64,000 nucleotides of DNA, from positions 152,857-216,856 of the forward strand of contig JACEVL010000101.1 in the NCBI GenBank assembly GCA_020284085.1, in the 5' to 3' direction. How positions within the stretch are numbered: the stretch's first letter is position 1; every line of letters starts with the position of its first letter. Positions 1 through 11,515 of this stretch are shown here, one piece after another. The position numbers and the translations under genes were made by a program. Source of the stretch: Aporrectodea caliginosa. Taxonomy: Eukaryota; Annelida; Clitellata; Crassiclitellata; Lumbricidae. The notes under the pieces were generated by a model. That model saw only the letters and a list, made by a program, of their open reading frames with translations, searched no databases and was not told the origin of the DNA.

Positions 1-553
1 CTCTGTCTCCCTCTTATAGTGCTCAGCCATACGAGATCTTTGCTCTTCCAGCTTTTGTAGAGCCTTTTCATTTGTTTGAATGCTCATATAACTGAAAAAT
101 TCTCCCTTCCTCTGTTCCTTTCAAACAGACCTAAGCAGGTGCAGTTTAAGCCATGGCATTATGCTACAGATGTGTGTTCTTACGGTTGCTTCCCTTGTTA
201 GCATTGCTCTCTGCTCTGTAATTCTGGTCATTTGATCCATGGGTCAAAATCAGTTCCAGGTCAAGGTCCAAAGGGTCAGGCAGGCATATATATTATATAG
301 TTAACAGGAACCTTTGTTGATGATCATAAACTGGCAACGCATATGTTGAAAGACAGTCTTGAGCACTTCATTGTTCAATCTTTGACCCGATTACGGTGTG
401 ACTTTGGTGCGCCATCGGATGATGCCTTGTGCATTAGACACAGGTGCTATAGAAGTTCCTAATTACTAACAATACTTAATTACTAATAATAATTACTAAT
501 AATTAATCCATCAAAACAGTCATGAGCTCTTATGTAATGAAATTCGTTCTCAG
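1..553. other. no gene seen; probable intron upstream of the 554 exon
   Basis: No open frame with coding character is visible. The stretch is AT-rich towards its end. It runs into the polypyrimidine/AG acceptor of the candidate exon at 554, so it is probably intronic or 5' flanking sequence of that gene. Confidence 0.3.
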
Positions 554-795
554 ACATTGTTGTACAATGTTACTGTCTTTGAACATTTCTTAGAGAACAT
601 TGGTGGTGTGCGATTTCTCGATCCACCATCTGTGCTGCGTGTCGACCAAGACCGACGTAACTACCCTGGCAGCACACGGTGGCTGGGTGAAGGTCGTGAC
701 CTTTATCGAGAGCGCATTGTGCGTCCTCCCCGGCACATTCCTGGATGGATGGAAGGGCTGACATTCCGCCCTTCAACCAGTCTGTCTGCAAGAAG
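554..795 (+). CDS. internal coding exon of an unrecognised gene
   Basis: A 242-bp exon bounded by an AG acceptor (552-553) and a GTAAAC donor (796). The frame is open throughout and rich in Arg/Pro, with a central GRDLYRERIVRPP stretch followed by IPGWMEGL, which reads like a real conserved protein and not low complexity. It ends two bases into a codon. The downstream candidate exon at 6271 begins with the one base needed to complete that codon (AG+A, Arg). This phase match supports joining them across a 5.5-kb intron full of repeats. I do not recognise the family. Earlier exons would lie left of the window. Confidence 0.5.
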
Positions 796-1064
796 GTAAA
801 CTCTTTCTTTCTTTGCCATTTAGCGGTTCAGATCGTGGGAACCCATGCTAAAGGGCTCTATGGGGCACTTGCCCCACACCCTCTGGAATTCGTATCTGAA
901 CGTTAGTGGCTCCCATCAGGCCGTGATGATGTGTCCCAGGTTTTAGCTTTTACCTCCTCCTGCACAAAATTACTTTGAGCACTCACGGTTCAGATTTACA
1001 ATATTTCATTTTTTATCCATTTGTAATAATTATGGGCTTGTCTATTTGCTAACAGATAATGAGG

Positions 1065-1290
1065 AATGCGGTGTGTAGTGGTATGTTCTGCGCCTTGTAA
1101 CCGGAAGGTCGCAGTTTCGAATCTACCTCAAGCCACTGAGTAGCGACTCTGGACAAGTTTCTCACCCATAATTGTCTGTGAGGAAGGCAACGGGAAACCA
1201 CCTCACTCATTGAATCCCTGGGTGGCATAAAAGCCAATGGACCTGCCTTCCGGCACAGAACTCATCAGTATCATCAATGATTACATAGCA
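1065..1290 (+). repeat. diverged tRNA-derived SINE (family A here)
   Basis: The head (GGTGTGTAGTGGTATG, then a GTTTCGAATC B-box) matches the SINE at 7970 with many substitutions. The 3' body differs, containing a GGAAACCACCTCACTCA-type segment, so it may be a related subfamily. It lies in the intron between the 554 and 6271 exons. Confidence 0.5.
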
Positions 1291-1308
1291 GTAGTAGCCT
1301 ACCCCTTT

Positions 1309-1517
1309 CTTCTCTAGCCCACCCACTTTTGCTATTAGCCCACCCACTTTTTTACTAGCCCACCCAGTTTTGCTACTAGCCCACCCACTTTTTTTACTAG
1401 CCCACCCAGTTTTGCTACTAGCCCACCCACTTTTTTATTACCCCACCCAGTTTTGCTACTAGCCCACCCACTTTTTACTAGCCCACCCAGTTTTCCTACT
1501 AGCCCACCCAGATTTAC
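1309..1517. repeat. minisatellite, about 21-bp unit, roughly ten copies
   Basis: Units alternate between AGCCCACCCACTTTT and AGCCCACCCAGTTTT cores, joined by GCTACT or TTACT. Copies are imperfect and decay after 1510. Intronic. Confidence 0.85.
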
Positions 1518-3364
1518 TTCATTTCAACCCAGTTTTGCTTCTTACTTTTGCTTCTGGTGGTTGCCAAGCAAATTAATGGTCTTAGGGAGATAAATTAGGC
1601 TCTTTATTAAATGGTTGCTGACAACATCTGCGATACCCGGTAACAGTCTCTGGTTTCATTTATCTGAAACTGGTTGAAAGATGTTTTGACTTAGTACCAC
1701 TTTTGAGTGCAAGTCACCCTGGAATAAACACCTGGAGAGGGATAGAGCGAAACAGAGATAATGGACTGATGGATAGTACAGTGCAGGTGTCTCTTCCAAA
1801 TTACATATGTCAATTTTTATCTGGCCACGTATTAATGACGTTTTGCTTCTAGGATTTGGTTTCAGCGGTTGCTATGACTTTGTTGCAGGTTAATGCAGTT
1901 TCCAGGTCAAGGCTCATCGGGTCAAAGTTCAACAGAAGGCCCGCAGAGAAGTACGTTGTTTATCTTTTAAATAGCCATCAGTTGGAGTTTTAAGTTTCTC
2001 GTAATTCTACGCCTCAACCATCTCAGTGCATGGCCGTCTGAAACCGTTTCGCCGTCTTGAGTACCCCTCCCTGACTCCGGTTCTGGTAACCTTACCCAGG
2101 AGAGTTTCCCATACAGAAGTGGTTCATTGTGAGGAAAAATGGCTTTGTGCAAGGTGGTAGAATCTGTGGTCTGACTCATTTAAGATATCTAAGGCAGTTT
2201 AAGTTTGGAGAAGGATGATATTTAGAGGAGGAGGAGTTAGAGAAGGAGGAAGTGGTGGAGGAGAAGAAGGATAATTGACAAACCCAGATGTATGTATGTA
2301 CGTATGTATGTATGCTTGTATGTATGTACTGCAGCCTATGTTCTTAATATCTACAGCCTATGTTCTTAATATCTAATGTCAAAGTGCACACCAATGTTAT
2401 TGTTTAACCAATGCGATCCAATACTGAAACTGATTAAAGAAAGAAGTACTTGTGGGACAACGGTCCCTTCTGGCTGTTGTTGGCCCACCAGTATGTAATA
2501 TCACTTGTGATACCTGTTTGGCTACAATAAAAAGGAGGAAGATGGTTCCATGTATGTATCTATGTGTGTATGTATGTATGTCAGTATGTATGTCAGTATG
2601 ATGTATGTATGAAGCCACTTTATGTAGCACATTTTAAGTACCTCACTGAAGTGCTACACACATATGTATCTGAGACATGGTTGTATAGTTTGCTATTCTG
2701 TCATGCTAATTGGCATTTGTTAAAAAAACTACATGATCTTAGCAATTTAAATACACAAGAATCTCATTAATAGTGCTTTATATTTTGGGGCCATTTAAGA
2801 AAAACTATATAATAAAGACATGTCATAAGGAGTTTATTTTCTAAAGCTGGAGTAATTTTAGATCAACGTCCTTGTCCGTGTTGAACCAGAATTCGTTTTA
2901 TCATTATACATGTTACACTGGATCTCCAGTTAAATGATTACATTTCTTGGCAGGTACATTAGCCGATAAGAAAAGTTTTGTATATATTCTGTAACAGTTG
3001 CTCAGATCAGAAAAAAGTTCAGAGCAATTCTCTTTGGTAGCTTTTGGCATTGTAAATCTTGTGAAGAAATATTACATTTTGTCGGTTAGAGATGAGTTTC
3101 TTATCGGCTCAGTTGTTGAAGGAAGCAAGTACGCCTTGCTTCGTTTTCAAAGAAATGCAGAGGGGTGCAAGCAACTGATGGTGATGAGGAATGTGCTAGT
3201 CACGATAGATGCAGTCAAAAATAAAACTAATTGAGCGGGCGCTGTTTCGAGTGGAGATGGCACCAAGTGCTTATTGTAAAGCACTGATTAGTACCACTTG
3301 GGAAACATTTAGATATGTTGAGGCCGACCACTTGCAATAATCTCGGTGCATGATGGATACTTGA
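1518..3364. other. intronic stretch without a gene
   Basis: I see no coding exon. It contains short TATG/TGTA microsatellite patches near 2285-2330 and 2545-2610 and a purine-rich patch near 2220-2270. Short open frames here look random. Confidence 0.4.
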
Positions 3365-3481
3365 AGATATGGCCTTCTCTCTATGTCTCTTTCTCTTTCT
3401 CTGTCTGTCTGTCTGCCTGACTGTCTCTCTCTATCTCTTTCTCTCTTTCTCTCTCTCTCTCTCTCTGTCTCTGTCTCTGTC

Positions 3482-3512
<31 letters not shown>

Positions 3513-3905
3513 TACTCTCTCTGTCTTTCTGTCTGTCAGTCTGTCTCCCATTGTCTCTCTTTCTCTCTGTCTGTCTTTCTCTGTCTGTCTCTGTCTGTCT
3601 GTCTGCCTTGACTGTCTCTCTCTCTATCTCTTTCTCTCTGTCTTTCTGTCTCTCAGTCTGTCTCTCCATTGTCTCTCTTTCTCTGTCTGTCTGTCTGTCT
3701 CTGTCTGTCTGTCTGTCTGTCTGTCTGCCTGCCTGACTGTCTCTCTCTCTATCTCTTTCTCTCTGTCTTTCTGTCTGTCAGTCTGTCTCTCCATTGTCTC
3801 TCTTTGTCTGTCTGTCTCTCTACTTGCTCTTTTCTCTGTGTCTCTGTCCCTTGATCTATCTATCTCTTGCTCTCTCTCTCTCTATCACTGACTCTCTCTC
3901 TCTCT
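3365..3905. repeat. polypyrimidine low-complexity tract (CTCT/CTGT)
   Basis: About 540 bp of almost pure pyrimidine on the plus strand, built from CTCT and CTGT units with blocks such as GCCTGACTGTCTCTCTC recurring, so part of it expanded in longer units. The open frames through it (Ser/Leu/Cys one way, Arg/Glu the other) are low-complexity artefacts. Confidence 0.95.
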
Positions 3906-4835
3906 GAAGACGGTCTAGATTCAGGAATTATATTGTGCCAAAGCAGTGCAATGTAGTGGGAAGGACCATATCTAACAAACTCATAAGCACTGCTGATATT
4001 CTGCCAAGGCAGTGTATTGTCATGAGACATTTATGTAGCACTATTTCTTAGGAACTCCTAAGCACTGCTTCCAGTCTGACAAACTCGAACCTATTAATGA
4101 TCAAATGGATCTTTTTTCTCTTGATCCAAGAATAGGAGATGTTAAGATAATATTTTTCCTGAACAATAGACTAGTGCATAGCTACCATAATTTCTACAAC
4201 TAATATTTGTGTTGAGTTGAATCAGCACTTACAAAATATGAGATCCCTGCATAATAGAATAGTATAAATAGCCCTTTTTGATGACCAATCAGCTTTCAAA
4301 TAATAACAAGAACAATATTTTTGTATAAGAAAGAAACAATACCTTTGTGAAAGAATGAAACCTGAAATGTGAATCTGAATGGCTAAAGCCATTCTGGTAT
4401 TAAACAGGGTCGCCCTATTACAACACACTGTTTTCAGTGCAAGAAGTCAAAATGTAGTTAACCTGTACTTGGGTTCTTGTCAGTTTTCAGTCTTTGTACT
4501 TGGACTCTTGTCAGTTTTCAATCTTTCTGCCATTCTGTTACCTTTCCTTTCAGGAGTAAATAATCTGTTTGATAATCTTATGTCACTGGCTCAATTCGCG
4601 ATTTGACAGCGAGATATGAAATCAGGATTAATGGATGTTTTTAAGTTTGATCACACAAGACGTGATATTGTTGATATGAAATGGAATGTGTCCTGTAGGG
4701 AGGATTGGGTCGCGGTCGGCTCCTGCATACGGCAGAACACAGAAACTGGTGACAAGCTTTGAAGTTTTTGATCTTCTCAACCAAAAGAAAGCTTTGCCAT
4801 CAACATACTACATCAAAGGGTATTTCTGATCTAAT
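3906..4835. other. intronic stretch without a gene
   Basis: Unique-looking AT-rich DNA. A short direct repeat near 4469-4520 (a TTGTCAGTTTTCA-type phrase twice) is the only structure noticed. Confidence 0.3.
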
Positions 4836-5110
4836 CTAGTATGGTGGTAATAGTGTGCTGGACTGTCATCGAGAAGTCAGAGGTTCAAATCTCCTCCAGG
4901 GCAGAAATCTGGTTCAGGATTTCTCCTCTCCACCGTTGCCTGCTTGCCATCTCAGCTGCAATGAGTACACTGACCGTACACTGTCGGTTGGGAAGATGAG
5001 GCGGCAAGGGAGAGGACTGGCTACCCACCCTCTTATGTCGAGGCTAAGAAAATGAAGTCGCTAACACTTCATACTCATCGGTACCTCCTCAAGCCTAGCC
5101 TAAGGGAGTG
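4836..5110 (+). repeat. tRNA-derived SINE (family B here)
   Basis: The head has a GGTTCAAATCTC B-box. The body shares long stretches with 53990-54280, including ATGAGTACACTGACCGTACA, an ACTGTCGG...GGGAAGATGAG stretch and ATGAAGTCGCTAACA. Two copies 49 kb apart show it is interspersed. Confidence 0.7.
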
Positions 5111-5184
5111 TTGGTCTTCTGATCGAATGTTAACTGAACAGCTCTTCTTCAACATTAGAAGCAAAATAGACACTTTACAACATA

Positions 5185-5382
5185 TTCGTGGCGCATTGGA
5201 TAACATCTGGCACAGACATCGAGAGGTACTGATTTCGAGCCCCCGTTGGGCGGATATGCTTTTAGGCTGCTATTAGCGCCGTGTATTATAGGCTGTCTGT
5301 TCTGTTAGTAGTTAAGATTTAAATTGCATAACATGTAAATGTACAGCGCAGTGCGTTTGTCAGGCGCTTATTAAAGAAAAGA

Positions 5383-5413
<31 letters not shown>

Positions 5414-5415
5414 AT
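5185..5415 (+). repeat. tRNA-derived SINE (family D here) with a TTA tail
   Basis: A tRNA-like head (GCGCATTGGATAAC, then GATTTCGAGCCCC) is followed by a body containing GGCTGCTATTAGCGCCGTGT and AGGCTGTCTGTTCTGTTAGT, ending in a (TTA)n tail at 5384-5413. The same family lies at 46158-46830, where a MITE splits it, and reversed at 55561-55800. Confidence 0.75.
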
Positions 5416-5843
5416 GATCCAGAGGATTTCAATTTGTAAGTAACTTGCAACTTTTCCTCTTAACTCTTTAACGACGCGTTGCACTGGTTTCCCAGTCGCT
5501 TTTAGTGTCATTAAAGTGTTAACACTGTGGTTCTCTGTCCAGTGAGACAGTACAATCACGGACGCCGTTCCGCAAGTCTGAAACTCTTAAACTAACAGAT
5601 TTAGCCTCGAGGATCGTTTGGACCTCTGAAACATTTTGTATCTCTGGTTATATTGCTTACTGCTGGTTGAAAATAAACAAACTTGAGATCACAGAGGTTC
5701 TGTTTGTAAACAGGTGATTGACACTTTAGTATTTCCTGTGGTTTTCAGAGGAAAACCTTTCCAAGCCTCACCTTCCATAGTCAGAGGAATCGGTCAGCTG
5801 CAACCACGAATTATTCCAGCGTCTACCTCAAAAACAAGGTATT

Positions 5844-5903
5844 TGCATGGTAAATGTAAATCCAGGTTAAGATGATTTAACCTGGATTTACATTTACCAT
5901 GCA
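5844..5903. repeat. perfect 27-bp inverted repeat with 6-nt loop
   Basis: The left arm (5844-5870) and right arm (5877-5903) are exact reverse complements around GATGAT. Each arm contains GTAAATGTAAATCCAGG or its complement. Total 60 nt. It lies in the intron of the unknown gene. It could be a foldback, a tiny MITE remnant or a hairpin RNA; the sequence cannot decide. Confidence 0.85.
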
Positions 5904-6270
5904 GCTCGGCTCGTTTAGTCATACTATCAAGAGGCTCACAACTGAGATGGTTATCTAGTGTATTATTTACACTCTTGCAGTCCAGGCCTTAGGTGTAATT
6001 GTGAAAATGTGATATATAACACTTTGCAAAACAATTGTTCTGTTGTTAATGACATTAACATCATATAGGCTAGATTTGTTTTGTACATTGAGTGGTGCTA
6101 TATAAATGTTCAGTCACAATTACAGTCTTACAGTGCACCAAGAGCAGCTCTCGTGAATAAACTGGTGCCCTGCTTTTGAGTGGTGCTTTAGAAGTTTGGA
6201 GATTACGATTACAATTACGAAAGAGACATGGGAATCAGACTCTTTGCTCAAACAGAAGTTTTCTTTGCAG

Positions 6271-6439
6271 AGCGCTGCCCATGTGTCGCGAGTGTCGCAA
6301 GAAACATGGCCGTCGTGAGCCGTGTTTTCGAGCTGCATTTTCTGCCATTGCTGATGACGCGGACGCAATGCCATACGATGAATTCTTCCGCCTACATTTA
6401 CCAAGTCCGACTGGTGAAGAGGAGCAACACTTGCTTTAA
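6271..6439 (+). CDS. terminal coding exon of the unrecognised gene
   Basis: An acceptor TTTTCTTTGCAG (6259-6270) leads into a frame coding for LPMCRECRKKHGRREPCF, then an acidic stretch with MPYDEFFRLHLPSPTGEEE, stopping at TAA 6437-6439. The CxxC and basic/Cys spacing and the compact acidic C-terminus look like a genuine protein end. The exon begins in the phase left by the 554-795 exon. The encoded family is not recognised. An AATAAA near 6576 could serve as a poly(A) signal. Confidence 0.5.
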
Positions 6440-6458
6440 TCATAGCCTTATTATGCAC

Positions 6459-7110
6459 AGCTCCTCCTGCAGTGTGCTACAATATGTAGGTCTACATCAT
6501 ACACATATATTTTTCATTCTGTCATGCATAATTAAAATACAGTCAGAAGAATTACATTAAAATTAAATTAGCTTAAATAAATTTAATTAAAATTAATTTT
6601 AAAATTTAAGTAAAATTATTAAAAACATTTGTTCTGAATCCTAGCTATGCAGGTCTCTTCTAGTTCTGTTGGCAAGGTTCCTCATATGCACTACAATATG
6701 AATTTTTCATTCTGTCATGCATAATTAAAATATGGTTAAGAGAATTACATTAAAATTAATTATTAAACAAATTAATTAAACTTAATTAAAACACTTGCTC
6801 TAAATGCTAGCTTTATGCAAGTGTCTCCTGGTTTTTGGCATAGCTCTGTGTGCTGCAATATGTAGTCCTACGGGTATTTTCATTCTGTCATGCATAATTA
6901 AAATAGTCAATAGAATTACATTAAATTAAATAAATTTTAATAAATTTAATTAAAATTAATTTTAAAATTTAAATAAAATTAGTAAAAAAGACTTGCTCTG
7001 AATCCTAGCTTTATGTAAGTCCCTCCTGGTTCTTTTGACACAGCTCCACTTATGTGATGTAGTTACACGTATTTTTAATTTACTTGTTCAGAATCAAAAT
7101 AGGGTCACGA
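6459..7110. repeat. AT-rich tandem repeat, period about 175-190 bp, over three copies
   Basis: The phrase CATTCTGTCATGCATAATTA starts near 6515, 6708 and 6881, each followed by an AATTAAATT-rich block and preceded by a GCTACAATATG-like block. It begins right after the stop codon of the terminal exon, so the 3' UTR of that gene probably runs into it. Confidence 0.75.
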
Positions 7111-7969
7111 GAATCACTCTGTTTCAAACTCCTTATTGAGAAGAATGAATTCTGATATTTACTGTTAAGCTTTCTGGTATGATTTCATTTGATCCTTTAC
7201 GTCTTATAACTGCTATTCGATTAGAGAGAAGATATTTTCACTGCTTTTTGCTTCAAGTGATATTTCTGCAAGTGATTATGTAACAGAATCCATGTATTTA
7301 TTTAAACTGTAACTTATTTATTAATATTTAATTTGTAAATGAGTTTTAATTTGTTTGGTAATTGCAATTTCCAGAGATTTTATTTACAAAGACTTACTAA
7401 TATATTTTTGTTACTGCTGTAATTCCGAGTTAGATTTTTATGCTGCGGTCTATTTACCTGTGAAGTATTCGTTTGAAACATTGCTCTGTGTATTTAATCT
7501 ATTTTTGGTTGTAGCAAAACTGTGATAAATTAAGCAAAATGTATACAATCACTGAAATGTTGCAAAGTATTTAGTGACTTACTTTTATACTGGAGTCCAT
7601 CTTCTACGTCTTGGTACAGATATGTGGTGACTCTCCATTCACAGGTCATGTAATGTAAGGTTGTTATCACTGACCTGTGGTGTTATCTCGATCAACATCG
7701 GTGGGTGCAATGTGTAGCCTATTGGTTATAGCTCCCATGGGATTTAAATTTCCCCTATGATATATATTCAGTCCTGGTAGCCTGGTTGGATGTGTGAGAG
7801 TGCTTCCGACTATCTGAAATCATTATTGTCTTTCAGACGGTCTGAATGTATTAGGGTCTTTCAGGGTTTCTGAATGCCTCTGATCTATTAGACCCTTTGA
7901 ATGGATTTTGTTTGCTCAAGAATTTCAGCGCATTCGGGTCTTCAGTCACATCATCTCAATACATCATAC
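7111..7969. other. no gene seen
   Basis: AT-rich DNA. Near 7800-7890 short direct repeats of TCTTTCAGAC(GG)TCTGAATG type recur and return near 8200-8260 on the other side of the SINE, so the SINE at 7970 interrupted a small repeat cluster. Confidence 0.35.
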
Positions 7970-8170
7970 GGGGCGCGGTGGTGTAGGGGTATGTTCGGTG
8001 CCTTGCAGCCGGAGGGTTGCGGGTTCGAATCCACCTCAAGCCGCCGCGTAGGGACCCTGGGCAAGTCCTTTACTAGCAATTGCTCATGCGCTTCGGCGTG
8101 AAACTCCGATTCAGTGTCCGCGCTGTAGTCGGGAGCGCCTCTGAGTAGAAATCTTGAAGGAGCGCTTTGA
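7970..8170 (+). repeat. tRNA-derived SINE, full-length (family A here)
   Basis: Begins GGGGCGCGGTGGTGTAGGGG with a GGGTTCGAATCC B-box, then a body with CGCCGCGTAGGGACC and GGGAGCGCCTCTGAG. The same element occurs in the CTLD-gene introns at 28374 and 38110, and as 3' fragments near 34185 and 48730. Confidence 0.85.
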
Positions 8171-8314
8171 CAAGTGCTCATACATACATAACATAACACC
8201 AGGGTCTTTCAGACTCTTAATGCATTTAGATCTTTCAGACCGTCTGAAATGGCGTTAGGGTCTTTTATAAAATTTAGACAATCTAATTGATACAAAAGAA
8301 CAATTTATAATATG

Positions 8315-8392
8315 GCAGACGCATCTGCAAAGAATCCGTGATGGCAACAAGTGGGGATTATCGTCATCACGGATTCTATCAGATGCGTCTGC
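8315..8392. repeat. 28-bp near-perfect inverted repeat with 21-nt loop (pre-miRNA-sized)
   Basis: The arms 8315-8343 and 8365-8392 pair except for a small internal loop (CAA opposite AT). The arms contain GCAGACGCATCTG and AGAATCCGTGATG. Total 78 nt, in the size range of a pre-miRNA. Either strand would fold. No flanking terminal repeat or target duplication was found. Confidence 0.75.
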
Positions 8393-8668
8393 AATAAGCA
8401 AATGCCACCCATGTTCATTGGGCCAATTTGAGCCAAACGAGCGTGGTTATCAGGTATCAGGTACTTCAAGGATAAACTTTACCGAGACCCTCATCATCAT
8501 GAATCCCAGGAAATTAGTGGAACATTACTAAACACCGAAAATACTGTAACTAGTCGGGACGACTTTAGAAACTCTGCTTAACTTACCCTTTCCAGTTATG
8601 TTAAGACTTAAGACATATCTGTTCATTTCCTTTTGGCAGCCATATTCATTGCGCTTCTGAGGGGTTCG

Positions 8669-8874
8669 CAAAAGGCCAGTGGCGTAACGAAGGGTTTCAG
8701 CGCCAGTGGCAACAGTTGATGACAGTACCCTTTTAAATTTTCCTGTTGACTTTTAATCGTTCTTGTCATAGGCCTAGTACTAGTGTACCACTAAAGGCTA
8801 ATTTTGCGCCCCTTGTGCTTCGCCCAGGGGTGGTTGCCCCCCTCTGGCCCCTTCGTCACGCCACTGCAAAAGGC
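8669..8874. mobile_element. hAT-type MITE, 190 bp, with 8-bp target duplication
   Basis: The element 8677-8866 has termini CAGTGGCGTAACGAAGGG and CCCTTCGTCACGCCACTG, which are inverted repeats. It is flanked by CAAAAGGC on both sides (8669-8676 and 8867-8874). CAGNG-type ends with an 8-bp duplication are the hallmark of hAT transposons. No transposase frame, so non-autonomous. Its ends resemble those of the element at 56736. Confidence 0.9.
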
Positions 8875-9624
8875 GCTTGATAAACGTCCAGACACATACG
8901 ATCCATACATACCGTACTCGGTCCCGTAGTTCCAACTAAATAACGGTACTCATCGTCTCCTTGGGACCGAACGCCATCCATCTACGGATAGAGAGAGGAG
9001 TGGCTGGAGGCTCCCTGCCCCGGGAGGCAGCTAAATAAGCGGAGAAGTGGCTACAGAGTACTTGCCAAGCGCGTCGAACTTACCGAGGAAGACAATGCTA
9101 GGCAGTGCTAACCATTGCAGATAATGAATTCGGGTCAAGTGCTATAGTTTTAGCGTCTATCGTCTTAGCTTGCGAGTGGCAGTACAGTCCTGATTATGTG
9201 CGGAAACTGTAGGCCTACATATGCGGACAAAGCAAATGGCCAACGATTTTAACGAGACCTGGACTTGGGGTGGGGCGAGGCCATCATCCATTACGCTGCC
9301 GACAAGAAGAAGAGGTAGGCCACTCTGCCAGGGTAGTCCCCGGAGTCGCTAACTAAGGAGTTCGCGATTGACTTGGAGAGTTAGCGCCTGACTTAGCGAC
9401 TCAGTCACATGCTTATCGACTGACTAACCACTGACTTACCGACTGTATATGGACTTCTCGGGTAGCATAAGGTAATCAGATACTTCTATCAGTTAGGGCC
9501 TATATATATACCCGTCTCCCCATGATCAAATAAAGGCATGGCCATCTTGCCTCCATGCTCGCGTATAGGCCTATATTCGCTGCTTTCCAGTCCACACACC
9601 AAACACACCCGCCACTACCCAACC
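8875..9624. other. no gene seen
   Basis: Mixed-composition DNA. Near 9345-9440 a loose repeat of GACTTAGCGACT/GACTTACCGACT phrases is present. No exon can be supported. Confidence 0.3.
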
Positions 9625-9715
9625 TTTGGTAGTGCCAGTCCCAAGCCTGGAGAAAGGAGGAGGGCGTTGCAAATCATATTTGTTACGACACAGTGTCGTA
9701 AAACGGCAACTGACG
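9625..9715 (+). repeat. 90-bp interspersed repeat (family F here)
   Basis: Contains AGTGCCAGTCCCAAGCCTGG, then GGAGGAGGGCG and ACACAGTGTCGT. Other copies: 11425-11515 and 46966-47057 (plus), 16316-16410 and 45764-45865 (minus). Possibly the end of a LINE or SINE; class uncertain. Confidence 0.65.
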
Positions 9716-11039
9716 TTCACACACCATGAACGTGAATAGGGTGCGGTCTTCCTTAATGTACAGGCAGAGAGTTCTTGTTATACCGGTTATAATGGCTAAT
9801 TCCGAATCAGCGGGAGAACACAATGCGGACACTTAAAAGACCGTTCTGGAGGCGATGGTCACATATCACGAGGTCGAGGAAACAAACATCAGTGCAATGA
9901 AGGATATGCAAACACAACGTGGCAGTTATTCAACATTTTGATACCTGCATGCTGTCCCCCTAAGCGCTCACGTGATCCACGTGACTTTTATAGCACAGAG
10001 TAATTAGGCCTACTTTACGATATATATAGGCCTATATAATACTTCGTTACGACCCACGTGGGGGTGCGAAAAGGATGATAATCAAAACAACTCGTTGAAC
10101 TCGAAAAGATCCCGGTCTGACTTCTCGTCCTGAAACTTAAAGTACGCAAACATCCACCACAGAATCAACAACAAAAGGAAGTCGTCAAAGACTTCTGCTG
10201 TCGCAAGACGCTCTAAAGTTACTATAATTATATATATTCGTTTAATGTGAATCAGGTTGACAAGCCGCAACCTGTTACAAGGTAAAGTGAAATGAGATTA
10301 GTAATTTAAAATTCTATAGGTTATTGTTTGTTCAGGGGTTATTTTTTTAGCAAGCTCCTATAGAGAACCCTAGGAATGTAGTTCTTATCATCCTTAGCTG
10401 GTAAACTAATCAATCAAAATATCAGAACTGTCGACGTTTGAATTTGTATGGCCTGCCCATTTTCATGGTTTCCGACACCTTTTGTAGGCTATAGGAAATA
10501 AACAGTAAATCACTTCTTGACTACGGAACAGTTCGAGCAACACCATGCAGGAAACAAAAAAGAAGTAAAATTGATGAGTTGGCGAGCGCTGCTTGTAAAC
10601 CGCATAGGCCTACAGACGATACAAATAAACATCTTATAAGCGGCAAAGCTTTTCGAAGCTATATATATGTCAACACTTCGATATCAACAAGGTAGTAAAA
10701 TCACACCGCGCCCTGTAAGTAGGGGCCTACTTCACAGGCATAAAGCGACAAGGTGCACAGACATAGAGGTCTCCTTGTATAGGTCTACTGACGAGTTTGG
10801 CTATTTATTTCTTGCGCAGAGCTGTCGGAGAACTATGTGGCGGAGAGCTGTGTGTAAAGCATCCTAGAAGTAGCTTGCTACTGACGATGCTCTAGAAATG
10901 GTCGTAATTACAATTACAATTACACTTACAATAGGCCTACATGGAGAGGGTATTACCGTATAACTTAGATGGAAGGTATGAGAACGTATACAATGGGCAG
11001 GATATGAGAATTGAGAACGTAGATGGAGATGGAGAGCAT
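9716..11039. other. no gene seen; fragment of SINE D end near 10210-10290
   Basis: The segment with TTGACAAGCCGCAACCTGTT resembles the end of the reversed SINE D at 55575, so a fragment lies here. Otherwise there is no exon. Several TAGGCCTA octamers occur. Confidence 0.35.
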
Positions 11040-11170
11040 GCATTGTGAGAATTGTAGAAAAATAACTGGGGGGATACGTTGATTCAAGTGGAGTTGAGTG
11101 TGAACTGAAGACTTTACTATGGGGTCCAAAGAAAGACTAGAGGGGGGGCGGTTGAACCCCCTGAAATGCT
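11040..11170 (+). repeat. interspersed repeat (family G here), second copy at 15955-16080
   Basis: GAGAATTGTAGAAAAATAAC, then a purine-rich end with AAAGAAAGACTAGAGGGGG and GGTTGAACCCCC. The reverse complement of 15955-16080 has the same order of blocks. Class unknown. Confidence 0.55.
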
Positions 11171-11424
11171 CACTCTGATGGTGAAGGTATGAGAACGTAG
11201 ATGGAGACTATGCGTTACAATTGCAAACATGCATGTGAGCGTGAATGACTAGACATTGGCTTATCTCTGTGCGTCTCCAAGGATGCGGTCGGTTTGGCTA
11301 TAACATGGCTCAATTAATTATCAACATCGACGTCCACATGCAATTAATTAGGCCATTCGACAAACGATGTAAATATCATTAAGAAAGTTACTCCGCAACT
11401 ACTGTCTGCTGTAGGCCCTACTCG

Positions 11425-11515
11425 GATGGTGCCAGGCAGTGCCATGCCTGGAGTAAGAAGCAGAATGAGGCGACCCTAATCATCTTCATTATGACTCATA
11501 GTCCTTAAACAATTA
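11425..11515 (+). repeat. 90-bp interspersed repeat (family F), diverged copy
   Basis: Has GCAGTGCCATGCCTGGAG, GAGGCGACCCTAATCATC and a TATGACTCATAGTCCTTAAAC end, matching the block order of the other F copies with several differences. Confidence 0.5.

Noticed and set aside
3271..3854. Open frames rich in Ser/Leu/Cys (plus) and Arg/Glu (minus)
   Set aside because: They are translations of a CT/GT simple repeat and have no splice or domain support.
10786..10830. Hammerhead-like CTGACGAG
   Set aside because: The conserved GAAA partner and paired stems are missing.
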